Source of the DNA: Oscillospiraceae bacterium
GTDB taxonomy: Bacteria > Bacillota > Clostridia > Oscillospirales > Oscillospiraceae
NCBI GenBank assembly: GCA_022846075.1
Contig: AP025582.1
Coordinates: 1,550,001 to 1,614,000 of the forward strand
Length of the DNA stretch: 64,000 bases
Direction: 5' to 3'
The position numbers were made by a program, and so were the translations under genes. Positions 14,638-23,082 of the stretch are shown in pieces. Position 1 is the stretch's first letter; every line of letters begins with the position of its first letter. The notes beneath the pieces were generated by a model that was given only the letters and a program-made list of their open reading frames with translations, did no database searches and was not told where the DNA came from.

Positions 14638-17316
14638 TTACAGTCCCAGCTTTCCCGCCACGAAGTCGTCCACAGTGGCCAGGGCGTCATCCAGCTTGAG
14701 GACGTCGGTGCCGCCGCCCATAGCGGAGTCGGGCTTGCCGCCGCCCTTGCCGCCGCAGATGGCGGTGACCGACCTGATGATGTCGCCGGCCTTGATGCCC
14801 TTGGCGATGGCGTCCTTGCCGCAGACCGCCAGGAAGGTGATCTTGCCGCCGTTGACCGCGGAGAGGACGGCCACCACGTTGGGGGCCTTGTCCCGGAGGA
14901 AGTCGCCCATTTTGCGCAGGCGGTCGGCGTCAGCGTCGGGGAGAGTGCCGGTGAGGACCTTCAGCTCGCCCACATCCTTGGCGCCCATGAGGAAGTGGCC
15001 CGCCTCATTGACCGCCTCTTTGGCCTGGAAGGCCTCCACGGTGTGGCGGAGGGTCTTGACCTCCTCCATGGTCTGCTGGGCCCGCTCCCGGATCTCAAAG
15101 GGCTTGGCCTTGAGGACCGCGGCGGCCTCGAAGATCATGTCCTGGTTGCGGTTGAGGGTCTCCAGGGTGAGAAGGCCGGTGGTGGCCTCGATCCGGCGTA
15201 CGCCGGAGGCCACGGAGAACTCGCTGTCGATGTGGAAGACCCCTACCTTGGCGGTGTTGTCCAGATGGGTGCCGCCACAGAACTCCACGGAGTAGCCGTG
15301 GCCCATGTCCACCACCCGGACGGTGTCGCCGTACTTTTCGCCGAAGAGGGCGATGGCGCCCCGCTGCTTGGCCGCCTCAATGGGCAGCACGTCGGTGTGG
15401 ACCTCGTAGCCCTCCAGGATGGCCTCATTCACCTGACGGCTGACCTCGGAGAGCTCCTCAGGGGTCAGGGCGGAGAAATGGGTGAAGTCGAAGCGCAGGC
15501 GGTCGGGCTCCACCAGGGAGCCGGCCTGCTGGACGTGGGCGCCCAGGACGGTGCGCAGGACCTTATCCAGCAGATGGGTGGCGGAGTGGGCCCGCTGAAT
15601 GGCCTTGCGGCGCTTCCCATCCACCGTGGAGGAGACGGCGTCGCCCACCTTCAGGGCCCCGGAGAGGACCTTGCCGTAGTGCATATACTTGCCGCCCTTG
15701 TTCTTCTGCACGTCGGTGACCTGGAACCTGGCGTCCCCGCAGGTGATAACGCCCTGGTCGGCCACCTGGCCGCCCATCTCGGCGTAGAAGGGGGTCTGGT
15801 CCAGCACCAGAATGGCGTCGGCGCCCTCCAGAACGCCGTCCCGGAGCTCCTCCTCGGCCACGATGGCCAAAATTTTGCCCGGGCAGTTTTCCAAGTTGGC
15901 GGCGTCATAGCCCACGAACTTGGTCTCCGGCATATCCTTGCCGAACTCGATGCCGGCCCAGCCCAGGTCGCCCAGGGCCTCCCGGGCCCGGCGGGCCCGC
16001 TCCTTCTGCTCCTGCATGAGCTGGCGGAAGGCGGCCTCGTCCACGGCCATGCCCTGCTCGGCCACCATCTCGGTGGTCAGGTCGATGGGGAAGCCGTAGG
16101 TGTCGTAGAGCTTAAAGGCGTCGGTGCCGGAAAAAGTCTTTTCGCCCTTGGCCTTGTGCTCTTCCAGCATGTCGTTGAAGATCCGCAGGCCGCCGTCGAT
16201 GGTGCGGGCAAAGTTCTCTTCCTCCACCCGGATGACCTTGGTGATATAGTCCTGCCGTTCCCGCAGCTCGGGGTAGTGGCCCTCGTTTTCGCCGATGACA
16301 GTGGCGCAGACCTCAAAGAGGAAGGGCTCGTTGACGCCCAAGAGCTTGCCGTGGCGGGCGGCCCGGCGGAGAAGGCGGCGCAGGACGTAGCCCCGGCCCT
16401 CGTTGGAGGGGAGGACGCCGTCGCAGATCATGAAGGTGGCGGAGCGGATGTGGTCGGTGATGACCCGGAGGGACACGTCCCGCTCCCGGCTCTGGCCGTA
16501 GCTGGCGCCGGTGATGTCGGTGACCTTCTTGGTGATGTTCATGACGGTGTCCACGTCGAAAAGGGAGTCCACGTCCTGGCACACCACGGCCAGCCGCTCC
16601 AGGCCCATGCCGGTGTCGATGTTCTTCTGCTTGAGCTCCTCGTAGTGGCCCTCGCCGTCGTTGTTGAACTGGGAGAAGACCACGTTCCAGACTTCCATGT
16701 AGCGGTCGCACTCACAGCCTACGGTGCAGCCGGGCTGGCCGCAGCCGTACTTCTCGCCCCGGTCATAGTAGATCTCGGAGCAGGGGCCGCAGGGGCCGGA
16801 GCCGTGCTCCCAGAAGTTGTCCTCCTTGCCGAATTTGAAGATGCGCTCGGCGGGGATGCCGATCTCCTTGTTCCAGATCTCGAAGGCCTCGTCGTCGGCG
16901 GGAGTGGTCTCGTTTCCGGCAAAGACGGAGGGATAGAGGCGGTCGGGGTCCAGGCCCACCCACTCGGGGGAGGTCAAAAACTCCCAGGCCCAGTGGATGG
17001 CGTCACGCTTGAAGTAGTCGCCGAAAGAGAAGTTGCCCAGCATCTCGAAATAGGTGCCGTGGCGGGCGGTGTGGCCGATGTTCTCGATGTCGCCGGTGCG
17101 GATGCACTTCTGGCAGGTGCAGACCCGGTGGCGGGGGGGCTCCTGTTCCCCGGTGAACCAGGGCTTCATGGGGGCCATGCCGGAGTTGATGAGGAGCAGG
17201 GAGGCGTCGTTCTGGGGGATCAGGGAGAAGCTGGGCAGGCGCAGGTGGCCCTTGGTCTCAAAAAACTTGAGGAACATCTCTCGAAGCTCGTTGACGCCGT
17301 ACTGTTTGGGTGCCAT
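14638..17316 (-). CDS. alaS: Alanyl-tRNA synthetase
   Basis: An 892-aa class II synthetase charging tRNA-Ala. The catalytic domain opens with ELREMFLKFFETKGHLRLPS and has FKFGKEDNFWEHGSGPCGPCSEI. The editing domain shows HSATH at about 577 and CGGTH at about 679, the zinc-binding HxxxH/CxxxH pair. The C-terminal glycine-rich GGKGGGKPDSAMGGGT completes a full-length enzyme. The T-box leader directly upstream couples expression to uncharged tRNA-Ala. Confidence 0.97.
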   Translation of the reverse strand: MAPKQYGVNELREMFLKFFETKGHLRLPSFSLIPQNDASLLLINSGMAPMKPWFTGEQEPPRHRVCTCQKCIRTGDIENIGHTARHGTYFEMLGNFSFGDYFKRDAIHWAWEFLTSPEWVGLDPDRLYPSVFAGNETTPADDEAFEIWNKEIGIPAERIFKFGKEDNFWEHGSGPCGPCSEIYYDRGEKYGCGQPGCTVGCECDRYMEVWNVVFSQFNNDGEGHYEELKQKNIDTGMGLERLAVVCQDVDSLFDVDTVMNITKKVTDITGASYGQSRERDVSLRVITDHIRSATFMICDGVLPSNEGRGYVLRRLLRRAARHGKLLGVNEPFLFEVCATVIGENEGHYPELRERQDYITKVIRVEEENFARTIDGGLRIFNDMLEEHKAKGEKTFSGTDAFKLYDTYGFPIDLTTEMVAEQGMAVDEAAFRQLMQEQKERARRAREALGDLGWAGIEFGKDMPETKFVGYDAANLENCPGKILAIVAEEELRDGVLEGADAILVLDQTPFYAEMGGQVADQGVITCGDARFQVTDVQKNKGGKYMHYGKVLSGALKVGDAVSSTVDGKRRKAIQRAHSATHLLDKVLRTVLGAHVQQAGSLVEPDRLRFDFTHFSALTPEELSEVSRQVNEAILEGYEVHTDVLPIEAAKQRGAIALFGEKYGDTVRVVDMGHGYSVEFCGGTHLDNTAKVGVFHIDSEFSVASGVRRIEATTGLLTLETLNRNQDMIFEAAAVLKAKPFEIRERAQQTMEEVKTLRHTVEAFQAKEAVNEAGHFLMGAKDVGELKVLTGTLPDADADRLRKMGDFLRDKAPNVVAVLSAVNGGKITFLAVCGKDAIAKGIKAGDIIRSVTAICGGKGGGKPDSAMGGGTDVLKLDDALATVDDFVAGKLGL

Positions 17317-17339
17317 GGGAATTACCTCCTAATTTTCTG

Positions 17340-17579
17340 GGGTGGGCAAACAAAAAACGCCCCGCCCCTGGGGATTCAGGGGCGAAGCGTATCCTCCGCG
17401 GTACCACCCTGATTTGCCTGGTAACAGGCATCTCATTGGCATCTGATAACGGGGATGGGCCGTCCCGGTCTCCCGGGCCGCTCGGAAGTGGCGCTGGCAG
17501 GGCAAACCGAGGGGCTCACACCATCTCCCTCTCGCTTGAGGCCGCGGGCTGTCATTGGTTTCGTCACAGCGGTTTTGCG
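17340..17579 (-). promoter_or_regulatory. T-box leader (alanine) of alaS operon
   Basis: The minus strand carries the conserved T-box sequence GGGTGGTACCGCGG (17396-17409), which binds the tRNA acceptor end. It is followed by a strong terminator: 17351-17390 forms a GC stem ending in TTTTTT. Upstream are Stem I elements, including an AGAGGGAGATGG/GTGAGC kink-turn-like region. Alanine specifier candidates are the two GCC triplets at 17490-17492 and 17496-17498 (minus strand). Uncharged tRNA-Ala should favour read-through. Confidence 0.88.
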
Positions 17580-17585
17580 TCCATA

Positions 17586-17613
17586 ATTGTATCACAATTT
17601 TAGTGGTTGTCAA
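17586..17613 (-). promoter_or_regulatory. Promoter of T-box-alaS
   Basis: Minus strand TTGACA (17608-17613), a 16-base spacer and TACAAT (17586-17591). Transcription would begin near 17579, giving a leader of about 260 bases. Confidence 0.75.
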
Positions 17614-17677
17614 GGGGCGGCGGACTTGCGGGAGGCGGACGCTTATGATATGATCAATAAACCATAGAGGATTTGTG

Positions 17678-18112
17678 ATGGAAAGCGGGGGGAGCGGGTT
17701 GAAAATGCCGGAGGGGAAGATTGACGGGAACTGGTTCGCCCCCTGCGGAATGAACTGCCTCGTCTGTTATAAGCACTGCTGTCATAAAAAGCCCTGCGCG
17801 GGCTGCCTGAATTGTGACGAGGGAAAGCCGGAACACTGCCGCAAGTGTAAGATCAAGAGCTGTACGGCGGAGAAAGGGGTCCGGCTCTGTTATCAATGCG
17901 GGGTCTTTCCCTGTAAGCTGATCAAAAATCTGGAGAAAAGCTATCGCACCAGATACCGGGTGAGTTTGGTGCGCAACAGCGAATTTGTGCGGGAAAGGGG
18001 ACTGAACGCCTTCATGGAAGGGCAGAGGGAGGCCTATACCTGCCCGGTTTGCGGCGGCATCATTTCTCTGCACGATGCGCGGTGCGGCGAGTGCGGGGCC
18101 AAGAGGGAATAA
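17678..18112 (+). CDS. DUF3795 cysteine-rich protein
   Basis: A 144-aa protein with at least 18 cysteines in spaced pairs: FAPCGMNCLVC, CCHKKPCAGC, CRKCKIKSC, LCYQCGVFPC, then a separate zinc-ribbon end (CPVCGG...CGECG). The first part is the DUF3795 pattern, probably metal or Fe-S binding, function unknown. ATG at 17678 has AGAGG 7 bases upstream; ATG at 17705 (MPEGK...) behind GGGGGGAG is an alternative. A second DUF3795 gene lies at 57163. Confidence 0.72.
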   Translation: MESGGSGLKMPEGKIDGNWFAPCGMNCLVCYKHCCHKKPCAGCLNCDEGKPEHCRKCKIKSCTAEKGVRLCYQCGVFPCKLIKNLEKSYRTRYRVSLVRNSEFVRERGLNAFMEGQREAYTCPVCGGIISLHDARCGECGAKRE

Positions 18113-18117
18113 ACGGC

Positions 18118-18160
18118 AAAAAAGAGCGGGGCCTTTTTAAGGCTCCGCTCTTTTTTGACT
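18118..18160. terminator. Bidirectional terminator, partly coding
   Basis: A long hairpin with an AAAAAAGAGCGG left arm and a CCGCTCTTTTTT right arm ends the DUF3795 gene. Its right half also encodes the last residues of the opposing acyltransferase gene. Confidence 0.8.
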
Positions 18161-19264
18161 ACTTTTTTTACGGGAAAAAAGTGCGAACAAATTGGAGCTC
18201 TTGCAGGCGGCGGAGAAGGTCTGCCCGGTGAAGGCGTAGCAGATGCCGGGGATGGAGGAGAGGACCACCGACGCCAGGATGCAGAAAAGGGTCACCGCCA
18301 GATAGAAGAAAATCTGTTGGCCGATATTGCCGGGGCCCAGGGTGCCCAGGAAGTGGGTCCACAGCTTTTCCCCGGTGCCGATGGCCAGGGGGTGGAGCAG
18401 GTAGACCGAGAAGGAGACCCCGGCCAGCATGGGAAGGAGTTTCCCTTTCTCCTCCTTGCCCCGCAGGCAGGACTTGGCCAGCAGGAACATGGCGGAGGAG
18501 AGGATCATGGTAAAGAGGGTCAGATAATTGGTGAACCGGTCGGAGTACATCATATGGGCGTAGGTGTCCCACCGGGTGCCCAGGACGCTGACGGCGATCA
18601 TGACGGCGATGACGCCGATCAGCACTTTTTTCGGCGGGATCCGCTGGATCCGCTCCAGGTAGGCCCCCAGGAGGAAATAGCCCAGATAGCCCCCCACCAT
18701 ATTGAGATTCAGGGTCCAGTGCTCGGTGAAGGTCAGTTCCCAAGCGGCGGGGACGAAGGAGCGGACCGTGTAGAGTCCCAAGGTGAGGATGACCCAAAGC
18801 CCCATCATATAGGTCCAATGGGACTGGGAGAGATTGTCCGTCATCTTTTTCAGCAGGGGAGAGAGCAGATACATGGGGATGAGGGCGTAGAGGAACCAGT
18901 AGGGGACCGAGACGGGGGTGTTGAGCAAGCGCAGGGCCTTTTCCAGGGCCCCGGCGGCGTTGCCCCGGACCACGCTGTAAAGGAGGGTGAGGGCGGACCA
19001 GCAGAGGAGGGGCACCAGGACCTTGGGGATCCGGCGGCGGAACAGCTGGGAGAGGTCGGCGGTCTTTTCCTCGCTGAAGAGGAGGGAGCCCGACATCATG
19101 AAAAAGAGGGGCACCGCCGGAGTGGCGAAGGCCACGAGAACGTTGGAAAAGTTCCACAGGGAGACGTAGTCCAAACTCCGAAGGGCGCCCGCCGCCGTGT
19201 GGAGGTAGACCACCCCCAGCATGGAAAGGACCCGGAGCACGTCATAGTCGTAACGGCGTTTCAT
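18137..19264 (-). CDS. Acyltransferase 3 family membrane protein
   Basis: A 375-aa protein with about 10 hydrophobic segments. The N-terminal YDVLRVLSMLGVVYLHTA carries the conserved R and H of the family. FFMMSGSLLF and the late FSVYLLHPL block also match. These enzymes move acyl groups (often O-acetyl) onto surface sugars or peptidoglycan. The ATG overlaps the U32 peptidase stop by four bases (ATGA), so it is the last gene of the mltG unit. That neighbourhood is compatible with a cell-wall substrate. Confidence 0.8.
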   Translation of the reverse strand: MKRRYDYDVLRVLSMLGVVYLHTAAGALRSLDYVSLWNFSNVLVAFATPAVPLFFMMSGSLLFSEEKTADLSQLFRRRIPKVLVPLLCWSALTLLYSVVRGNAAGALEKALRLLNTPVSVPYWFLYALIPMYLLSPLLKKMTDNLSQSHWTYMMGLWVILTLGLYTVRSFVPAAWELTFTEHWTLNLNMVGGYLGYFLLGAYLERIQRIPPKKVLIGVIAVMIAVSVLGTRWDTYAHMMYSDRFTNYLTLFTMILSSAMFLLAKSCLRGKEEKGKLLPMLAGVSFSVYLLHPLAIGTGEKLWTHFLGTLGPGNIGQQIFFYLAVTLFCILASVVLSSIPGICYAFTGQTFSAACKSSNLFALFSRKKSSQKRAEP

Positions 19265-20475
19265 CCCTTGGCCACCTCCCGGCGGAGAATGGAGAGCGGG
19301 GGCGCCTGACAGGGGAGGGTGAGCCGCAGAGGCATCTGGGGCGTGCGGGCCTCCTCCAGAGGCGTGCCGCCGCCGTCAGCCAGGTCGTCCGCTGTAAAGG
19401 GAATAGGCTTGATCCCAGGCCCCACCAGCTCCAAAGCCGCTCCCCGCTGGAATTTATTCCGCAGGGAGAGGAGGGCTTTGCCGTCGGAGGCGCAGGAGGT
19501 GACGATGGCGCTGACCTGCCAGTCCCGGATATACCGGGCGTCCCCGGTGTACTGCTCGGGGTGGCCGTAGTAAAACCCCTCGGAGTAAGGCCGGTGGCTC
19601 ACTTTGTCCAGCTCGGAACGCCAGACCGGGTCCAGAGGCTCCCCGGCCAGGGCGGCGTCCACGGCGTGGCGGTAGGCGCCGGTGACCACGGCGGCGTAAT
19701 AGGCGCTCTTGGCCCGCCCCTCGATCTTCAGGCTGTCCAGCCCGGCGGCGAGGAGCTCAGGCACGTGGTCGATCATGCGCATGTCCTTGGAGTTGAAGAT
19801 ATAGGTGCCCCGCTCATCTTCCTCCACGGGAAAAAACTCGCCGGGACGCTGCTCCTCCATGAGGGCGTACTTGTAGCGGCAGGGCTGGGCACAGGCGCCC
19901 CGGGAGGCGTCCCGGCCGGACATATAGTTGGACAAGACGCACCGGCCGGAGTAGCTGACACACATGGCCCCGTGGACAAAGGCCTCCAGCTCCAACGCCT
20001 GGGGCGTTTTGGCCCGGATGGCGGATATCTCGTCCAGGGTGAGCTCCCGGGCCAGAATGACCCGGCTGGCGCCCAGGTTGTGCCAGGCCGCGGCCGCCTG
20101 GTAATTGGTGACGCTGGCCTGGGTGGAGATGTGGACCTTTACCTTGGGGGCGTATCGTTTGGCCAGAGACAGAACCCCCACATCCCCTACGATGACAGCC
20201 GAGACCCCGATCTCCTGGAGATATGCCAGGTACTCAGGCAGCGCGTCGATCTCATCGTTACGGGGCATGGTGTTGCAGGTGACGTGGACGGCCACGCCGT
20301 GGGCGGAGCAGAAGTCCGCCGCCTCTTTCAGCTCGTCTTGGGAGAAGTTCCCGGCGAAGGAGCGCATGCCGTATTGCCGGCCCGCCAGGTAGACCGCGTC
20401 GGCCCCATAGGCCACCGACATTCTCAGCCGCTCCATGTCGCCGGCGGGGGAGAGCAGTTCCAGTTTCTTGGCCAT
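19261..20475 (-). CDS. U32 family peptidase / tRNA hydroxylation-type protein
   Basis: A 404-aa protein opening with LELLSPAGDMERLRMSVAYGADAVYLAG. The U32 signature EAFVHGAMCVSYSGRC is at about 164-179, and Cys172, Cys179, Cys195 and Cys199 could hold a 4Fe-4S cluster. Relatives (TrhP/RlhA type) hydroxylate RNA using prephenate, while older work called them collagenases. It starts two bases after mltG; the mltG-U32 neighbourhood is common in Clostridia. Confidence 0.87.
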   Translation of the reverse strand: MAKKLELLSPAGDMERLRMSVAYGADAVYLAGRQYGMRSFAGNFSQDELKEAADFCSAHGVAVHVTCNTMPRNDEIDALPEYLAYLQEIGVSAVIVGDVGVLSLAKRYAPKVKVHISTQASVTNYQAAAAWHNLGASRVILARELTLDEISAIRAKTPQALELEAFVHGAMCVSYSGRCVLSNYMSGRDASRGACAQPCRYKYALMEEQRPGEFFPVEEDERGTYIFNSKDMRMIDHVPELLAAGLDSLKIEGRAKSAYYAAVVTGAYRHAVDAALAGEPLDPVWRSELDKVSHRPYSEGFYYGHPEQYTGDARYIRDWQVSAIVTSCASDGKALLSLRNKFQRGAALELVGPGIKPIPFTADDLADGGGTPLEEARTPQMPLRLTLPCQAPPLSILRREVAKG

Positions 20476-20477
20476 GA

Positions 20478-21611
20478 TTAGTTCCCCAGCGTGGCCTTGT
20501 AGGCTTCAAACTCGGCATTGGTGCGGAAAAAGTGGTGCAGGCCGTCGCTGCCCACCACGTAATAGTAATTCTTGGTGTTCTCCGGGTTGAAGGCGGCGTT
20601 GATGGAGACCATGCCGGGGCTTGCGATGGGGCCGGGAGGCAGGCCCTTGTTCCGATAGGTGTTGTAGGGGCTGTCCACATTCTGGTAATCCGCCTGGGTC
20701 ACGGTCCGTCCGGTGACATAGGCGATGGCCGCGTCGATCTGGAGATAGCCCACCGTCTCGTAGCTGGGGTTGTTGAGCCGGTTATAAATGACGGAGGCGA
20801 TCTTAGCCTGGTCGGTGCCGTCGGTCTCCTTCTCAATGAGGGAGGCGATGGTGACCATCTGGTGGACGGTATAGCCCATGTCGGCGGCCTTTTGGCGCAT
20901 CTCGTCGGTGAACTGCTGGTCAAAGCGGAGGATCATTTTGTTGAGGACCTGGACGGCCTCGTCCTCGCCGCCGCCCATATAGAACTCATAGGTGTCGGGG
21001 AAGAGGTAGCCTTCCAGCCGGTGGTAGTCTCCCAGCTCCAGCACACCCTGAAGGAAGGAGTACTTGAAGTCGTGGTTGGCGGCCACCTCCTGCAGAGTCT
21101 CCACCGTGGAGACTCCCCGCTCCTCCAGGAGCGCGAAGATCTGATCCAGCGTGTAGCCCTCCGGGATGGTGATGGAGGCGGTCATCCGGCTGCCCGAGCT
21201 GGAGGACATGGAGTTGATGAGGGCGTTATAGTCCATGTCGGTGTTCAGCTCGTAGGTGCCCGGGGTGATCTTGTTTTTCTGTTCCACCTTGGTGAAGGCG
21301 CAGAAAAGTTTGAAGAGCAGCTTGTTGTCGATGAGGCCGCTGTCATGGAGAAGGTCGGCCACGTCGTTCAAAGAGGCGTCCTTTTCCACGGTAATAACGG
21401 CGGAGGCCGGAGCCTTGTTCAGGGCCAGCACGTCGCCCGCCCACATCCAGCCAAGGCCCGCCAGAAGGGCGGACACCGCGATGACCGTAAGGATATAGAG
21501 CAGGGGATTCATCCGTTTGCGCCGCCTGCGGCGGGGGGCTGTCCTGGGCTGGGACGAACCGGCGGAGCGCCGGGGCTGCTGAGGCCCATGTTCACGAGAT
21601 TCTTGAGGCAT
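20478..21611 (-). CDS. mltG: Endolytic murein transglycosylase
   Basis: A 377-aa cell-wall enzyme that cuts nascent glycan strands. It has a basic, disordered N-terminus (RRRRRKR), one transmembrane helix (LLYILTVIAVSALLAGLGWMW), a LysM-like region and the YceG domain. The catalytic Glu lies in ASLIEKET at about residue 259, and LPPGPIASPG is conserved. ATG at 21611 has TAGGAG 8 bases upstream; an ATG at 21629 lies before it and is less likely. Confidence 0.9.
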   Translation of the reverse strand: MPQESREHGPQQPRRSAGSSQPRTAPRRRRRKRMNPLLYILTVIAVSALLAGLGWMWAGDVLALNKAPASAVITVEKDASLNDVADLLHDSGLIDNKLLFKLFCAFTKVEQKNKITPGTYELNTDMDYNALINSMSSSSGSRMTASITIPEGYTLDQIFALLEERGVSTVETLQEVAANHDFKYSFLQGVLELGDYHRLEGYLFPDTYEFYMGGGEDEAVQVLNKMILRFDQQFTDEMRQKAADMGYTVHQMVTIASLIEKETDGTDQAKIASVIYNRLNNPSYETVGYLQIDAAIAYVTGRTVTQADYQNVDSPYNTYRNKGLPPGPIASPGMVSINAAFNPENTKNYYYVVGSDGLHHFFRTNAEFEAYKATLGN

Positions 21612-21739
21612 AGGGTCAACTCCTAACATTTTGGCTCATCCGCCCCGTAACCACAAAAGAGAGGGGCGCATAGTATATTGCGGATGGCGACGGTGGAAAA
21701 AACCGCCAGCCGCCAAATAAACAATGAGGTGAAGATTTT

Positions 21740-21928
21740 ATGTGCTGTGGTAACAACGGTTGGGGCGGCGGCTGCTGCTGGATCATCCTGATCATCATCA
21801 TCATCTGCTGCTGCTGTGGTGGCGGTAGCTGGGGCGGCAACAGCTGCGGGTGCGGCTGTAGCTGCGGCGGATGCGGCTGTGGCTGCAACAACAACTGCGG
21901 CTGTGGCTGCAACGACGGCTGCTGCTGA
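21740..21928 (+). CDS. Cys/Gly-rich low-complexity peptide (chorion HCB-13-like)
   Basis: A 62-aa peptide with about 20 cysteines and 19 glycines, split by a hydrophobic stretch of isoleucines (WIILIIIII) that is followed by four cysteines. Similar proteins in gut Firmicutes are annotated by resemblance to silkmoth chorion high-cysteine protein. It has a good ribosome binding site, GAGGTGA, 8 bases upstream, which argues for a real gene rather than a repeat artefact. It is convergent with the 5-FCL gene, with a four-base gap. Metal binding or spore/surface use are guesses. Confidence 0.7.
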   Translation: MCCGNNGWGGGCCWIILIIIIICCCCGGGSWGGNSCGCGCSCGGCGCGCNNNCGCGCNDGCC

Positions 21929-21932
21929 AAAG

Positions 21933-22541
21933 CTACATCGGAAGCGGGGCGAAAGCCCCGCTTCTCTCCGCACGGTCCGGGGACAAGCTCCGGGTCTCCG
22001 TGACCACCAGTTGTACGGGGACATCATGGGGCTGGGTGGGAATCTCGTCCCGGAGCAGCGCGTCCCGGCATAGGGCCACGGTAAAACCCTGAAATCCGGC
22101 CAGGTAGCGGTCGTAATAGCCGCCCCCCTGGCCCAGGCGGTAGCCCCGCCTATCACACAGCAGGTTGGGGACGAGGATGAGGGCAGCAGCCTCCCGGGCC
22201 AGGATGGGGCAGGACATGTCCGGCTCCGGGATGCCGAAGGGGCCGGGCGTGAGATGCTCTTTGCCCCGATAGACCCGGGACTCCATCCGCCGCCCGGGGA
22301 GGCAGCGGGGCAGGGCAACGGTCTTTCCGAGGGCGAGAAGGGGCTCCAGCAGAGCGCCGGTGTCCGGCTCCGTCCCCGTGCCATAAAACAGAAGAAGGGA
22401 GGGAGCGGCCTCTACCTGGGGAAGGGAGAGAAAGCGTGCCAATAAAAGATGGTCGCTTTTCCGCCGGTCGATACCTGTATTGTAAAATTCCTTGACAGAG
22501 GCACGGAGAGCGGCCTTTTCAGCCGTGATAGTGGACGGCAT
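21933..22541 (-). CDS. 5-formyltetrahydrofolate cyclo-ligase
   Basis: A 202-aa enzyme converting 5-formyl-THF to 5,10-methenyl-THF with ATP. The diagnostic phosphate-binding block YRLGQGGGYYDRYL is present, with an N-terminal basic helix (KSDHLLLARFL). Length is normal. It starts inside the DJ-1 gene (23-base overlap) behind AGGTGAG, so it is co-translated with it. A GAAA-loop hairpin (21943-21964) is embedded in its last codons. Confidence 0.92.
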   Translation of the reverse strand: MPSTITAEKAALRASVKEFYNTGIDRRKSDHLLLARFLSLPQVEAAPSLLLFYGTGTEPDTGALLEPLLALGKTVALPRCLPGRRMESRVYRGKEHLTPGPFGIPEPDMSCPILAREAAALILVPNLLCDRRGYRLGQGGGYYDRYLAGFQGFTVALCRDALLRDEIPTQPHDVPVQLVVTETRSLSPDRAERSGAFAPLPM

Positions 22542-23064
22542 GTCTCACCTGCTCGGCGGCGGCTTTCCCCTTCAGGATCTCCACCAGCTTGAGGCCGAAA
22601 AGGAAGGTGGAGCCGCAGGCCTCTCCGGTGATGATGCGGCCGTCCACCACCACGGGGGTGCCTTTCTGGAATACGGCGGAGCCCATCTGGTCCTCCATGC
22701 CGGGATAGCACACCGCCCGGCGGCGGTCCAGAAGGCCCATGCCCGCCAGGATGGTGGGGGCGGCGCAGATGGCGGCCAGATAGATGCCCTTGTCATAGAC
22801 CTTTTGGATGAGGGCCGTGGCAAAAAGATCCATCTCAATGGACTCCACCCCGCCCAGGCCGCCGGGGAGGATCAGCATTTCCAAGCCCTCCACATCGATC
22901 TCCGCCAAAGTTTTGTCGGCCTTGACGGTGACGCCGTGGGAGCTTGTGACCTCCTGGCCGGTCAGACTGGTGAGCGCCACCTCCACCCCGGCCCGCCGGA
23001 GCAGGTCGGCGGTGATGAGGGCCTCGGCTTCCTCAAATCCCTCACCCAACATGATACATACCAT
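22519..23064 (-). CDS. DJ-1/PfpI family protein
   Basis: A 181-aa protein of the DJ-1 glyoxalase III/deglycase-like family. The nucleophile elbow is AAICAAPTIL with Cys100, and the conserved acidic partner lies in GFEEAEA near residue 11. ATG follows GAGGAGGGA. It lies between tmk and 5-FCL in a four-gene unit. It likely acts on reactive carbonyls or thiazole-related metabolism (YajL/ThiJ relatives); the exact role is undetermined. Confidence 0.85.
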   Translation of the reverse strand: MVCIMLGEGFEEAEALITADLLRRAGVEVALTSLTGQEVTSSHGVTVKADKTLAEIDVEGLEMLILPGGLGGVESIEMDLFATALIQKVYDKGIYLAAICAAPTILAGMGLLDRRRAVCYPGMEDQMGSAVFQKGTPVVVDGRIITGEACGSTFLFGLKLVEILKGKAAAEQVRHAVHYHG

Positions 23065-23082
23065 AAAACGTCCCTCCTCACA

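Noticed and set aside
13927-17412. 1161-codon ORF on the plus strand opposite alaS
   Set aside because: It mirrors alaS in the antisense frame. Long antisense frames are common in GC-rich genes; the translation is low-complexity (H, G, V, L-rich) with no start signals or known domain.
21740-21928. Tandem-repeat artefact instead of a gene for the Cys/Gly-rich peptide
   Set aside because: A GAGGTGA ribosome binding site at the right distance and consistent codon pattern make a real gene more likely.
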